Shown here: positions 45,537 to 54,375 of the stretch, piece by piece
How the letters are laid out: every line of letters begins with the position of its first letter
Numbering within the stretch: position 1 is the first letter of the stretch
The notes under the pieces: model-generated
Database searches by the model: none
What the model was told of the DNA's origin: nothing
Seen by the model: only the letters and a program-made list of their open reading frames with translations
NCBI GenBank assembly: GCA_900110015.1
Contig: FOCD01000002.1
Span: 806,001 to 870,000, forward strand
Length of the DNA stretch: 64,000 bases
DNA from: Terribacillus saccharophilus
Lineage (GTDB): Bacteria; Bacillota; Bacilli; Bacillales; Amphibacillaceae
Direction of reading: 5' to 3'
Program-made: the position numbers and the translations under genes

Positions 45537-46802
45537 CTAGTAAGATAGACTATTTTGTCGCCACACATGATCCAAGTCCTGCAATGCATCCTGCTTGGAC
45601 ATCTCCTCATTTACGTATTGTTTCAGGATCCGGCCAAAAGCATCCTTCATTGGCGGCGGATAAGAGGACCAGTTGAAGTTACGGCGATCTTGTTGTTTAT
45701 ATTGTGCCCAAGCATCTCCACTCAGGTTTGCTTCGGGCGGCCGAACAGAGCGAAATGCCGAGATGAAGTGGAGCTGCTCAGTTTGATATGCTCGCCCTTC
45801 TTCCGATTCTGTCATCCATTTTAGGAACCGCTTCGCCTCCTGTTTTTCAACTGATCCAGATTGCTTGTTAACTACCCAATAACTTGGTACACCCGTGACC
45901 AGCTGCGCATTTCCTCCGTCATCAAGCGGTATCGGAAACATCCCCACATCCAGATTCGGTGCTTGCTTTGCCAATAGCGGCTCGACCCAATTCCCCTGCA
46001 CTATCATGGCTGTCTCCCCTTTTTGGAAAGCCTCCATCTCAGCATAATAATCTGTCGTTACAGCATGGGGGCTACCATAAGTAAGTGTCAGATCCAGAAA
46101 ACGCAGCATGTTCTGAAAGCTAGTGTTATCCGTAAAACTTGCCTTACCCGCTGCCAAATCAGACATAAACGCTTCCGGATCAGACTGCTCAGCGAAAGCT
46201 AAACTCGTCAAATGATGTCCCAGCTTCCATTCCTCATAATAGCCATTCGCAAAAGGTGTCACACCTACCTTTTTGAGCTGAGACGCCGCTTCCACCAGCT
46301 CTGTATACGTATCAGGAAGCTCGTTGATACCCGCTTTTTGGAATAAAGCCTTATTATAAATAACTCCGAAGCCCTCAATATTCATCGGCATACCATACAC
46401 TTTCCCATCTACAGTAATGGGATCGAGTGTACCATCTCGAGCATCCGCCACCCATGATTCCTCGCTCAAGTCCTCCAAGTAACGAATCCACTCTTTTGTA
46501 GCAGCATAGCCGACATTGGTGAAGATATCTGGTCCTTCCCCTACCGCCATTTGTGTTTTCAGATCAGAGAAATCATCTGAAATACCACCAACGGTTTCTA
46601 CTTGGATACGAACATGAGGATGTATCTTCTCGTACAAGCGAACCATATTTTCAAATTCAGCAGCTACCTCCACCTTTGGATTACGTATTGTAAGACTGAC
46701 CGTTTCCTCTACTTGCTTCTTTTCTTTTTCTGGTGGCATACCACTGGCGGAAAGCAGCAGCAAAAGAACCGTTAAAAGCACATAGAACAGTTTCTTCCTC
46801 AT
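45537..46802 (-). CDS. extracellular solute-binding protein, likely sensor subunit
   Basis: A 421-residue type 1 sugar-binding protein of the MalE class (GEGPDIFTNVG, GKVYGMPMNIEGFGVIYNK, GETAMIVQGNWVE). The N-terminus is a signal segment (LLTVLLLLLSASGM), but the cysteine expected after SASG is a methionine, so it is not a lipoprotein; it is either released or held by an uncleaved signal. It overlaps the response-regulator gene by four bases. There is no permease gene nearby, so it probably reports a sugar to the histidine kinase rather than feeding an ABC transporter. Confidence 0.85.
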   Translation of the reverse strand: MRKKLFYVLLTVLLLLLSASGMPPEKEKKQVEETVSLTIRNPKVEVAAEFENMVRLYEKIHPHVRIQVETVGGISDDFSDLKTQMAVGEGPDIFTNVGYAATKEWIRYLEDLSEESWVADARDGTLDPITVDGKVYGMPMNIEGFGVIYNKALFQKAGINELPDTYTELVEAASQLKKVGVTPFANGYYEEWKLGHHLTSLAFAEQSDPEAFMSDLAAGKASFTDNTSFQNMLRFLDLTLTYGSPHAVTTDYYAEMEAFQKGETAMIVQGNWVEPLLAKQAPNLDVGMFPIPLDDGGNAQLVTGVPSYWVVNKQSGSVEKQEAKRFLKWMTESEEGRAYQTEQLHFISAFRSVRPPEANLSGDAWAQYKQQDRRNFNWSSYPPPMKDAFGRILKQYVNEEMSKQDALQDLDHVWRQNSLSY

Positions 46803-47956
46803 GATGAACCACGCTCAGTACGGTACGCTGTAGGAGTTAATCCATTCTCCTTTTTGAATAGCTTCGAGAAATACACTTCATCTTGATAACCAAGCAGCCT
46901 GGCTATGTCATACATGGTTTTGTTGGTTTTCTCCAGCCATTGCTTCGCCTGCTTCATCCGGCAACCTGTTACATATTGAGATAAAGTCATGCCGGTCTCT
47001 TGCTTGAATTTACGCGAGATATGTTCCTTTGACAGGAAGAAGAGCTTTGATAATCGCTCCAGACTCACATCCTCCATATAGTAACTCTGCACATAAGCGA
47101 CAATGTCTTGCCCGCGCTGTTCACTTTCCAGCTCTTCTAGTCTTCTGATTGTGCGATAACGATGCTCTGCAAGTTCAACTGTAAGATGCTCGAATGCGGT
47201 AGAGATCTCTTCCAGAGCATAAAACGGTTTTTGGACAAGCCGCACTGGAATATCCAGATGTTGACGCAGCCAATTCTCTATCTGTAGCCAATGATCAGCT
47301 GCAGACAAAACGATGTACATGTTCTCCTCTTGCAGAAAACGAAATACGTCACCAATTGCATATCGATGCAACTCATATTTTAAGTTATCTAGTATCGGGG
47401 CCGGCTGATGCATGTGATAAAAAGATAGCAATGTAAGATCGATCTTCTCTTCCTTGGGCAAAATGTCTTCCAAGATGGAGAAATCATTCAACTCTCCCAT
47501 ACACAATGCAGATACTTGCTGTTCCAGCAGCAGTCGCTTGGCATCCCCAAGAAACTCCGCTTCACTTTCCAAAAACTGCTTGTCTGCTATGATAGCTTGC
47601 GTCACGTTTTCCAGCACCTTTGTAAAAGCCTCTGGATCGATTGGCTTCAGCAAATAATCAAAGCTGTTGAATTGAATAGCTTTCCGCATGAACTGGTAAT
47701 CATCATAACCAGTTACTAGAATGCACTTCCCTCGGTAGTCAGCAGCATGCAACTGCTCCATCAGTTCAATGCCATTCATACGCGGCATCTTGATATCAGT
47801 GAAAATGATCTCCGGCTGCTCCGATTCAATAAGCTCAAGCGCCTCTTCCCCGTCACTTGCTTCCAAAAGTACAGTTATTCCATTCTGCTCCCACTCACCA
47901 AGCGCACGCAGCACCTCACGCCCATTTCTTTCATCATCCACGAGTAACACCTTCAT
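46799..47956 (-). CDS. AraC-type response regulator (YesN-like)
   Basis: A 385-residue regulator. The receiver domain spans residues 1-120 with the phospho-acceptor Asp54 (IIFTDIKMPRMNG). The C-terminal double helix-turn-helix of AraC type (VSLERLSKLFFLSKEHISRKF and YDIARLLGYQDEVYFSKLFKK) lies in the last 105 residues. GGGAGG precedes the ATG at 47956, 23 bases inside the kinase gene. It likely activates sacB and levB; this is inferred from position. Confidence 0.9.
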   Translation of the reverse strand: MKVLLVDDERNGREVLRALGEWEQNGITVLLEASDGEEALELIESEQPEIIFTDIKMPRMNGIELMEQLHAADYRGKCILVTGYDDYQFMRKAIQFNSFDYLLKPIDPEAFTKVLENVTQAIIADKQFLESEAEFLGDAKRLLLEQQVSALCMGELNDFSILEDILPKEEKIDLTLLSFYHMHQPAPILDNLKYELHRYAIGDVFRFLQEENMYIVLSAADHWLQIENWLRQHLDIPVRLVQKPFYALEEISTAFEHLTVELAEHRYRTIRRLEELESEQRGQDIVAYVQSYYMEDVSLERLSKLFFLSKEHISRKFKQETGMTLSQYVTGCRMKQAKQWLEKTNKTMYDIARLLGYQDEVYFSKLFKKENGLTPTAYRTERGSS

Positions 47957-49679
47957 GCTTCTGACCTCCCTGCTCCTGTGCCGGAATACAAATCGTGACC
48001 TTAAACCCATTTCCGTTCATATTATCAATTTGAAACGCTGCCTCATCGCCATGATGCAGCTGGATACGCTCCGCGATATTTTGCAGCCCTGTTCCGCTAG
48101 CAACTCCCTCGCGCAGCAGACGAATCTCTTCGTCACTCACTGACATCCCGTAGCTAGCCGCGTGAAATAACAGCAATCCGTCTTTTTCCATCCCTTTTAA
48201 GATAAAACTGCTTTTATCTCGCATAGCTTCATAGCTATGCTTAAAGTAATTTTCAACAAGCGGCTGCAGCAGCATGCTCGGTATCCTGTTTTCCTGTATG
48301 CTTCTCTCCACTTGAATAGTGATTGGTAAATCTGCTCCGAAACGTTCCTTTTGAAGCATAATGTAGGAGTCGATGTAGCCAAGCTCCTCCCGTACCGGCA
48401 CGAGCTGATCGGCCTGCAACGCATACCGCATCATTTTAGATAAGGATACGAGCAGCTTGTACACCTCCGTGTCATCTGACCGCAGCGCAACAGCTCCGAT
48501 AGATTGCAACGCATTAAAGAGAAAATGTGGGTTCACCTGTGATTTGAGCATTCTAAGCTGACTCTCCCTTGCCTCAAGCTCCAGCTTATATTCACGTGCG
48601 ATATGAGAATCAATTCGATTCAGCATCTCCTGCATATGCGCAGCCAGATGTCCAATTTCATCATTACGTTCTGTTTTGAGCTGGACATTCATCTGACCGC
48701 CTTCTATAGATCGTACCTTCTCACTTAATGTAATAATCGGTTTTGTAAACACACGAGAAATGACGAGAACCAGTATAGTCCCTAATAGAACAACGCCGAT
48801 ACCTAACACAATATTAGTCCAAGCTGTCTCTCTCGCATCACGGAATAGCTCATCCTTTGATGTAACCTTAATCAACTGCCAGTCTGCTAATGGCTCGCCC
48901 AGCTCTTCCCGAAGGACAATATTCTCCCCCTCCGCCGTTAATTGAGACTCGTCCATATTATTGCCGATTTGTTTCAAATCCTCGCTGTAGACAATTCTTC
49001 CATTACCATTTACAAGCAATACCTGCGTCCCTGCTTCTCTCGTGACAGCCTCAAGCAGTCGCGAAAAAGATGAAACCTCTATATCAGTCGTCAGGAACCC
49101 AAGAAACTTTCCGCTTAGGACGTCCGTTATCCTATGGTGGATCGGCAGCACGACTGTGTTGTCTGATTCTGGAACGATCGCCACTTTATCTTCGTTCACA
49201 AGCTCATGCGGGGTTTCCAGCATGTAAGCTTCCTTCAACTCGTTCATCTCCTTGAATGGCGAGCGCTCCAGATAATCCGGAGCTGGCTTTGGTGCACTAA
49301 CATTTGATTGGTAAACAGTCAGCGACTGCTGATCTTGCTGAAAATAAAATCGCATTTGCCGAATATCCGGCCGAGTTGTCGCATACGTCTCTACACTATT
49401 TTCAAATGCCCGCACATGTTCAGTCGTTTCTGCCAGCATCCCATTTTCCAGTATCTGCTGCACCTCCGGCATATTGAATAAGCTGTAAGGCAGCCGCACC
49501 ATCTCCTCTGCGTACTGTTCCAAATCCACTCTGCTTTCGTTTAACTCTTCTCGGCTTCTAGCCAAATCCCGCTCCTCGATACTCGATTTACTATTCTCAT
49601 AAATAAAGATAACAAAGAGAAAATAAGGCAAAATGATTAATAAGAGCAACATGATGAATAACCGAATTCTAATGCTCAT
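47934..49679 (-). CDS. histidine kinase (YesM-like)
   Basis: A 581-residue membrane sensor. One membrane segment at the N-terminus, a dCache-like extracellular domain (about residues 35-280), a second segment near 290, HAMP (about 305-360), then His385 in QVNPHFLFN and the ATPase core (MLLQPLVENYFKH, GTGLQNIAERI). This is the YesM/LytS-type kinase seen with YesN regulators and sugar-binding proteins. It probably senses a fructan or sucrose signal through the binding protein encoded downstream. First gene of the operon. Confidence 0.9.
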   Translation of the reverse strand: MSIRIRLFIMLLLLIILPYFLFVIFIYENSKSSIEERDLARSREELNESRVDLEQYAEEMVRLPYSLFNMPEVQQILENGMLAETTEHVRAFENSVETYATTRPDIRQMRFYFQQDQQSLTVYQSNVSAPKPAPDYLERSPFKEMNELKEAYMLETPHELVNEDKVAIVPESDNTVVLPIHHRITDVLSGKFLGFLTTDIEVSSFSRLLEAVTREAGTQVLLVNGNGRIVYSEDLKQIGNNMDESQLTAEGENIVLREELGEPLADWQLIKVTSKDELFRDARETAWTNIVLGIGVVLLGTILVLVISRVFTKPIITLSEKVRSIEGGQMNVQLKTERNDEIGHLAAHMQEMLNRIDSHIAREYKLELEARESQLRMLKSQVNPHFLFNALQSIGAVALRSDDTEVYKLLVSLSKMMRYALQADQLVPVREELGYIDSYIMLQKERFGADLPITIQVERSIQENRIPSMLLQPLVENYFKHSYEAMRDKSSFILKGMEKDGLLLFHAASYGMSVSDEEIRLLREGVASGTGLQNIAERIQLHHGDEAAFQIDNMNGNGFKVTICIPAQEQGGQKHEGVTRG

Positions 49680-49943
49680 GAATGCCCTTCCTTCCATACC
49701 GTCCGTTAAATAGTCAAACTTACCCTATAACATGCCCAATCGACCGTCAATCCAACTTAAGTTACACCAAAAAGTCCCGCTAGACAGTGAAACATCGTTT
49801 TTACTTTTCCAAATGAACGCCCACAGCCCATAAATCCCGATTTGAAAACCTTATCAAACATTTAATGTTAAAACACTGGATAAAAGGGAACAGTGAACAT
49901 GGAGTATTTTTTCAGCAAAAAATGAATTAAAGGAGTGGCAGAT

Positions 49944-50837
49944 ATGAATGACAAACAATTCGATATCATTAAAAACGGCAAAGGCTTTATCGCAGCATTA
50001 GATCAAAGCGGTGGCAGCACACCAAAAGCACTAGCAGAATACGGTGTAACGGAAGATGCTTATTCAAATGATGACGAGATGTTCAAACTCGTCCACGACA
50101 TGCGTACACGTATCATCACTTCCCCTTCATTCAACAAAGACAAGATTCTAGGAGCCATCTTATTCGAACAGACAATGGACCGAGAAATCGAAGGAAAGTA
50201 CACTGGCGATTACCTTTGGGAAGAAAAAGGAATTGTGCCATTCCTGAAAGTCGATAAAGGATTAGAAGAAGAAAAAGATGGCGTTCAGCTTATGAAACCA
50301 ATTGATAATCTTAACGAAACACTTGGCCGCGCTTCTGAACGAAACATTTTCGGAACGAAGATGCGCTCCGTTATCAAAGAACCGAATATCAGCGGCATCA
50401 AAGCTGTCGTCGACCAGCAGTTCGAATTCGGTAAAAGCATCATCGCGTCCGGTCTTGTTCCAATCATCGAACCAGAAGTGAATATTCATAGTGAGCATAA
50501 AGCGAGATGCGAGGAGATTCTTCGCGATGAAATCTTCCGCCATCTGAACGACTTGACTGAGGAAGAAAACGTCATGCTAAAACTCTCCATCCCTACAGAA
50601 GCAAATCTATATAAAGAACTTACAGAGCATCCACGCGTTGTCCGCGTTGTTGTTTTATCCGGCGGTTATTCCCGTGACGAAGCAAATGAAAAACTCAAGG
50701 AAAATGAAGATCTGATTGCCAGCTTCTCCCGCGCATTAGCAGCGGATCTAAACGCAAATCAGTCTCAGGCAGATTTTGATGCAGCATTGAAGGATGCAGT
50801 TGATACGATTTATGATGCTTCAGTAAATAAAAAGTAA
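49944..50837 (+). CDS. fda: fructose-bisphosphate aldolase class I
   Basis: A 297-residue class I aldolase of the staphylococcal Fda type, distinct from LacD in this window. [16 protein letters not shown] opens the barrel, and [13 protein letters not shown] near residue 210 carries the predicted Schiff-base lysine. It cleaves fructose 1,6-bisphosphate reversibly. AAAGGAG is eight bases before the ATG at 49944. It stands next to the levan locus, which would supply fructose, but has its own terminator. Confidence 0.92.
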   Translation: MNDKQFDIIKNGKGFIAALDQSGGSTPKALAEYGVTEDAYSNDDEMFKLVHDMRTRIITSPSFNKDKILGAILFEQTMDREIEGKYTGDYLWEEKGIVPFLKVDKGLEEEKDGVQLMKPIDNLNETLGRASERNIFGTKMRSVIKEPNISGIKAVVDQQFEFGKSIIASGLVPIIEPEVNIHSEHKARCEEILRDEIFRHLNDLTEEENVMLKLSIPTEANLYKELTEHPRVVRVVVLSGGYSRDEANEKLKENEDLIASFSRALAADLNANQSQADFDAALKDAVDTIYDASVNKK

Positions 50838-50842
50838 AACAA

Positions 50843-50873
50843 AACCGGAGAGCTAGTTAGCTCTCCGGTTCTT
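50843..50873. terminator. terminator between fda and the YetJ-like gene
   Basis: A 13-bp stem AACCGGAGAGCTA / TAGCTCTCCGGTT with a 2-base gap, followed by TTTAT; works for the convergent pair. Confidence 0.8.
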
Positions 50874-50875
50874 TA

Positions 50876-51520
50876 TTAATCCTTGGACATGATGCCTAGG
50901 AATCGCAGTAAATTCATGAACAAGTTGATAAAGTCTAGATACAAATTCAATGCCATTAACGGAATCATCTCTTCTGTAACATGGTTCCTTGCCATTTGAT
51001 TAAAATCATACAAGATGTAAAGTGAAAATACGATTGAACCGATGCCTGAGAAAGCCAACAGTGTCGCATCACTATATGGAACAAAAATTCCGATCAAACC
51101 TGTAACGATTAACGCAATCAAAGCCACAAACAAGAACCCGCCAAGGAAAGAAAAATCTCTTTTCGATTTAACCCCTACAAGCGCCATCACTCCGAAAATA
51201 ACGAACGTCGTCGTGAAAGCATACAGGACAATATTAGCTCCACCAATTGAAGCATAGTAAGCTACCGCCGGGTATGTCGTGATACCCGAAATGACAGCAA
51301 ATATATAGATGAACGTATAGCTGACAGCCTTCTTCCTTCTTAACCAGAAAGCAGCAATTAGCATACCTAATTCCACTACGATTAATGGCAAAATAAGCAC
51401 AGGCGGCACAAAATTACCAGCATAGATTCCAAGCGTCGCCAACAGCAGCGTCATCAAGAATGTCTGCAGCACCTTCTGCATGATTGTTTTTTGATTCGAT
51501 ATTGCGTATTCCAAGTTCAT
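50876..51520 (-). CDS. Bax inhibitor-1 family membrane protein (YetJ/YccA-like)
   Basis: A 214-residue protein with seven predicted membrane helices and the family pattern near FTTTFVIFGVMALVG and YILYDFNQMARN. B. subtilis YetJ is a pH-sensitive calcium leak channel; its paired aspartates have a counterpart in LYDFNQ and LNLYLDFINLF. GGAGAG stands one base from the ATG at 51520 and seven from a TTG at 51514; either may be the start. Confidence 0.87.
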   Translation of the reverse strand: MNLEYAISNQKTIMQKVLQTFLMTLLLATLGIYAGNFVPPVLILPLIVVELGMLIAAFWLRRKKAVSYTFIYIFAVISGITTYPAVAYYASIGGANIVLYAFTTTFVIFGVMALVGVKSKRDFSFLGGFLFVALIALIVTGLIGIFVPYSDATLLAFSGIGSIVFSLYILYDFNQMARNHVTEEMIPLMALNLYLDFINLFMNLLRFLGIMSKD

Positions 51521-51714
51521 CTCTCCAGTTTCTAAAGATATTGTTAGGATATATACGCAACATGTCAGCAAATGTTTCACTTTCTTCATAACTTTTGCTT
51601 GTTAAACATATAGAAACCATATCTGCTTGCAACTCAATTCACTCACCCTTAATAAGTGAATTTTTTAATGACAGCCCTTCTCTCCTTATGTACAAGTTCA
51701 TTTAAAGCAATTCA

Positions 51715-51749
51715 CAAAAAAACCTTGGGAAGCCTAAGCATCTCAAGGT
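51715..51749 (-). terminator. terminator of the Imm6-like gene
   Basis: ACCTTGAGA and TCCCAAGGT pair with one mismatch across 10 bases and run into TTTTTTTG on the minus strand. Confidence 0.75.
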
Positions 51750-51776
51750 AACGTTTCTTACTATAGTACCCTCTGA

Positions 51777-52289
51777 TCAATCTATCATGACAAGCTCTTT
51801 TTTTATAGGATCACTTTGACTGGTCTCCGTATTAGATGAATGATTTTCTAATAAAAATTTTTGAGCCTCTCTAATATGGTCGACATTAAATAAACTTGAC
51901 TCATTTGCATTCTCTATTAATATCTTCAAGGTTTCGTCGTCGACAATCTCTATTGCTTGCGGAACATATTTGATTTTCTCTTTTTTATAAGCTTGATAAA
52001 TTGTATATGAAACAGCGTCTAACACTGTATACCAAGCATATTGCTTTTGCTCGCCCTCTTCTTCAATAACCAATTCTGCTACATCCATATAATCATCACT
52101 ATCAATATAATTATATAAGTCCTCAGCAGTTATATCTCCTCCTTCCAACCATTCCCAACAATTATCAAGGGCACTCCTCCCAACTTTATAACCCGGCTCA
52201 TCAATCGTTACTGCTCCGTACATTTTTTCTGCTACCACTAAGCCCAAAGCGACCTTTGCATTATTGTTTAATCTGTTAATCCAATCCAT
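51777..52289 (-). CDS. Imm6-like immunity protein
   Basis: A 170-residue, acidic, mostly helical soluble protein. The block DWINRLNNNAKVALGLVVAEKMY, DNCWEWLEGGDITAEDLYNYID and YTVLDAVSYTIYQAYK resembles the Imm6 family of polymorphic-toxin immunity proteins. No cognate toxin is next to it; it stands at the distal end of the toxin/immunity island and probably protects against toxins delivered by relatives. Family call is from memory of its pattern. Confidence 0.6.
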   Translation of the reverse strand: MDWINRLNNNAKVALGLVVAEKMYGAVTIDEPGYKVGRSALDNCWEWLEGGDITAEDLYNYIDSDDYMDVAELVIEEEGEQKQYAWYTVLDAVSYTIYQAYKKEKIKYVPQAIEIVDDETLKILIENANESSLFNVDHIREAQKFLLENHSSNTETSQSDPIKKELVMID

Positions 52290-52356
52290 AACAACACATT
52301 CTCCTAATTGCTCATTTGCAACGCATCTACTTAAATATCATTTTTCATTAAAAATA

Positions 52357-52392
52357 AAAAACCTTGAAGAAGAAATTCACTTCAAGGTTTTT
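52357..52392 (-). terminator. terminator of the endonuclease V gene
   Basis: A perfect 13-bp stem AAAAACCTTGAAG / CTTCAAGGTTTTT with a 10-base loop, just after the stop codon at 52398. Confidence 0.85.
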
Positions 52393-52397
52393 GGGGT

Positions 52398-53084
52398 TTA
52401 TTTATTCTGATACCTTCTTTTCACCTCATGTGTGGCAAGATCTGCAAATCTAGTCGTCACTGGTAATCTGCTGTCCTGTTCAACAAAGTGCATAGTTAAG
52501 TTAGTTGCAGTATCCAAATCAATCCAGTTTCCACACGAGATAAAGATAGGTTTTACATCAAGTCTTGATCTTAAAACACGTCCATATACTTCGTCCTCAA
52601 TAACTATATCCTCGAAAGCTCCAACTTTATTTTCTGGCATTGTAAAATCGACGTTATTTATTTTAAGGTATGTTTTCGCTACCCCTACAGTAGGCTTACC
52701 TAGCTCAAATGAGGCTTGTGTCGCAATACCCATGTGACGACTATGCAAATAACCATTTCCATCAAACATATAAACATCAGGAATAGATTCCAATCTTTCG
52801 ACTGCCTTAAGGACAAAAGGCAACTCTCGAAATGCTAAGTACCCTGAAATATATGGAAATTCAACAATACCTGTATATTCTGCTTTATCAATAACTTGTT
52901 TTGTTTGATAATCTAAAACCTGAATACAGCAAACAGCATAATCAGTATTATCTTCAGTCCAATATGCAAGATCAACTCCAGCAACTAAAACCACTTCTTC
53001 GGAAGAAAACGTATTATTCAACTTAATCTTTGAGCGTAAATCATTTTGGACTTTTTGAAGTTCTCTTTCAAGATTATTATTCAT
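52398..53084 (-). CDS. nfi: endonuclease V (deoxyinosine 3' endonuclease)
   Basis: A 228-residue nuclease. Catalytic acidic residues are seen in AGVDLAYW (Asp near residue 38), FRELPFVL (Glu) and VYMFDGNGYLHSRHMGIA (Asp near 110). It nicks DNA, or in some species RNA, one base beyond inosine. It corresponds to B. subtilis YwqL, which also lies beside the toxin/antitoxin genes ywqJ and ywqK; here the YwqK-like gene is 35 bases upstream. Confidence 0.9.
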   Translation of the reverse strand: MNNNLERELQKVQNDLRSKIKLNNTFSSEEVVLVAGVDLAYWTEDNTDYAVCCIQVLDYQTKQVIDKAEYTGIVEFPYISGYLAFRELPFVLKAVERLESIPDVYMFDGNGYLHSRHMGIATQASFELGKPTVGVAKTYLKINNVDFTMPENKVGAFEDIVIEDEVYGRVLRSRLDVKPIFISCGNWIDLDTATNLTMHFVEQDSRLPVTTRFADLATHEVKRRYQNK

Positions 53085-53118
53085 ATCTAGCCAACTCTCA
53101 ACTAATTTAACAAAGTTA

Positions 53119-53568
53119 TCATTTTGAGTTTTTGGTGAGAGAGTTAATTAGCTTTACTTCAGTTTCTGAAGGAGATGATTTCACTTTAACTATCTCTCCT
53201 GCCTCATCCCACTCTGTAAAGTGGAGTGCTATACCAAGTTTATAATCTCCCTCAAAACTTTTTTTTCCATTCTCATGCCATCTACTTTCCTGGCCATTAC
53301 TTTGTCCATGAATTAATGTTTTTATAGCTTTTAACTTTCCACTCTTATAAAACTCAATTAATTCTCCCTCGATAAAGCCATTTACGTAGTTAGCATAATA
53401 ATTCAAGTTACCATTATTATACAACTCGTAAACCAAGCCGGTAAATGGCTTACCGCCTTCTTCCTCTGGTTTATCTAAAACTTCATCACTATAGGAAGAA
53501 AACCACAATTCCTCGTCAAAGTTTGTTCCCTTAGATATCACATATTCTTTTTCGAAAATATTTTTCAT
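53119..53568 (-). CDS. ywqK: YwqK-family antitoxin/immunity protein
   Basis: A 149-residue protein with MORN-like repeat units (GLVYELYNNGNLNYYANYVNG, EGELIEFYKSGKLKA, GQESRWHENGKKSFEGDYK), the pattern of YwqK-type antitoxins. In B. subtilis YwqK is the immunity partner of the LXG toxin YwqJ. No YwqJ-like toxin domain is adjacent here. The ATG at 53568 has AGAGG nine bases upstream; the frame is open for nine more codons. Confidence 0.75.
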   Translation of the reverse strand: MKNIFEKEYVISKGTNFDEELWFSSYSDEVLDKPEEEGGKPFTGLVYELYNNGNLNYYANYVNGFIEGELIEFYKSGKLKAIKTLIHGQSNGQESRWHENGKKSFEGDYKLGIALHFTEWDEAGEIVKVKSSPSETEVKLINSLTKNSK

Positions 53569-53653
53569 ATTATTTAACCTCTGAACTGAACTCAAATCCT
53601 TAAGTTATACAATTACAGTGAGACCATGTGAAAGCTTCTCTGCTTAACTCTAT

Positions 53654-53683
53654 AAGCACTTATTATATATTTAATAAGTGCTT
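53654..53683. terminator. 12-bp hairpin in the immunity array
   Basis: Perfect arms AAGCACTTATTA and TAATAAGTGCTT around tatatt, with a weak T run (TTTT) on the plus side and little on the minus side. It lies between two minus-strand immunity genes. Confidence 0.5.
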
Positions 53684-53740
53684 TTGGCATCTTTCCCATT
53701 ATCTTGATGAATACCGTGAAAATGAATTGATATAGCTTGA

Positions 53741-54079
53741 TTAATTCGTCTCTTCATCCCATATCGCATCAAATTCTTCATCTGACATTTCATCGCTATC
53801 TTTAACGTGAGGTGCATAGTAGTGACCAGTTGGATCAATGATATATTCAACTTTCGCCTGTTCATCAGATATGACAATAGTATATTCATCTTCAGTCTCA
53901 AATCCCGTTGGGGTTATGCCTACAAGAACTAGCCATGCAACACCTTGAACACCATCGAAACCTTCATATGACCTTATGGTTCTATTGTTATCATTTTCAA
54001 TATTTCCGGATAAATTGAAATCTCTCTTATAATTGTTCGCTATTACTAATACTTGTTGAGCAGTTAACTTCGTTTTCAT
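53741..54079 (-). CDS. putative immunity protein for a zincin-like toxin
   Basis: A 112-residue acidic protein starting MKTKLTAQQVLVIANNYKRDF, with a central beta-rich region (GVAWLVLVGIT, YTIVISDEQAKVEYIIDP). GGGG precedes the ATG. Its start overlaps by a shared ATGA with the last codons of the broken toxin tip encoded upstream, the arrangement typical of toxin and immunity genes. The family is unknown to me; the role is inferred from position and size. Confidence 0.55.
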   Translation of the reverse strand: MKTKLTAQQVLVIANNYKRDFNLSGNIENDNNRTIRSYEGFDGVQGVAWLVLVGITPTGFETEDEYTIVISDEQAKVEYIIDPTGHYYAPHVKDSDEMSDEEFDAIWDEETN

Positions 54080-54358
54080 ATTTTCGCCCCATAATTCTCT
54101 AATCCTAACCAGTCTTTCGGCGGCCAATCACCATGCCTCAGTTTAAAGATATATCTCTGTGAGAATAGGATTTCTTCTTTCGAGAACATATCCCGATTTT
54201 TCATAATTTCTATAAACATATTCTTCTCTTTCAAGAGTGGATTGTTTTAGGTAATTCTCTTTACCTAGTTCCCTCCACTGTTGCGCGTGGTAAGATTCGT
54301 TTAATGCACTTAATAACGTAGGTTGTCTTCTAAGGTATATCTGGCCTGTTTCAGCCAT
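54076..54358 (-). pseudogene. broken toxin C-terminal tip, zincin-like
   Basis: The minus strand reads MAETGQIYLRRQPTLL ... NESYHAQQWRELGKENY ... LEREEYVYRN to a stop at 54143. A different frame then continues (LRHGDWPPKDWLGLENYG) to a stop at 54076, which overlaps the next gene, so one frameshift has split the end. The pattern (E..H..Q, G..Y, RE.YVY) resembles zincin-like metallopeptidase toxin domains, where HExxH would be expected; here it is NESYH. Loss of the first His plus the frameshift suggest an inactive toxin. No start of its own is clear. Confidence 0.5.
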
Positions 54359-54375
54359 AAAGCCTGCTGCAGCGT

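Noticed and set aside
49843..49856. cre-like TGAAAACCTTATCA upstream of fda
   Set aside because: The central CG, the most conserved part of the element, is not present.
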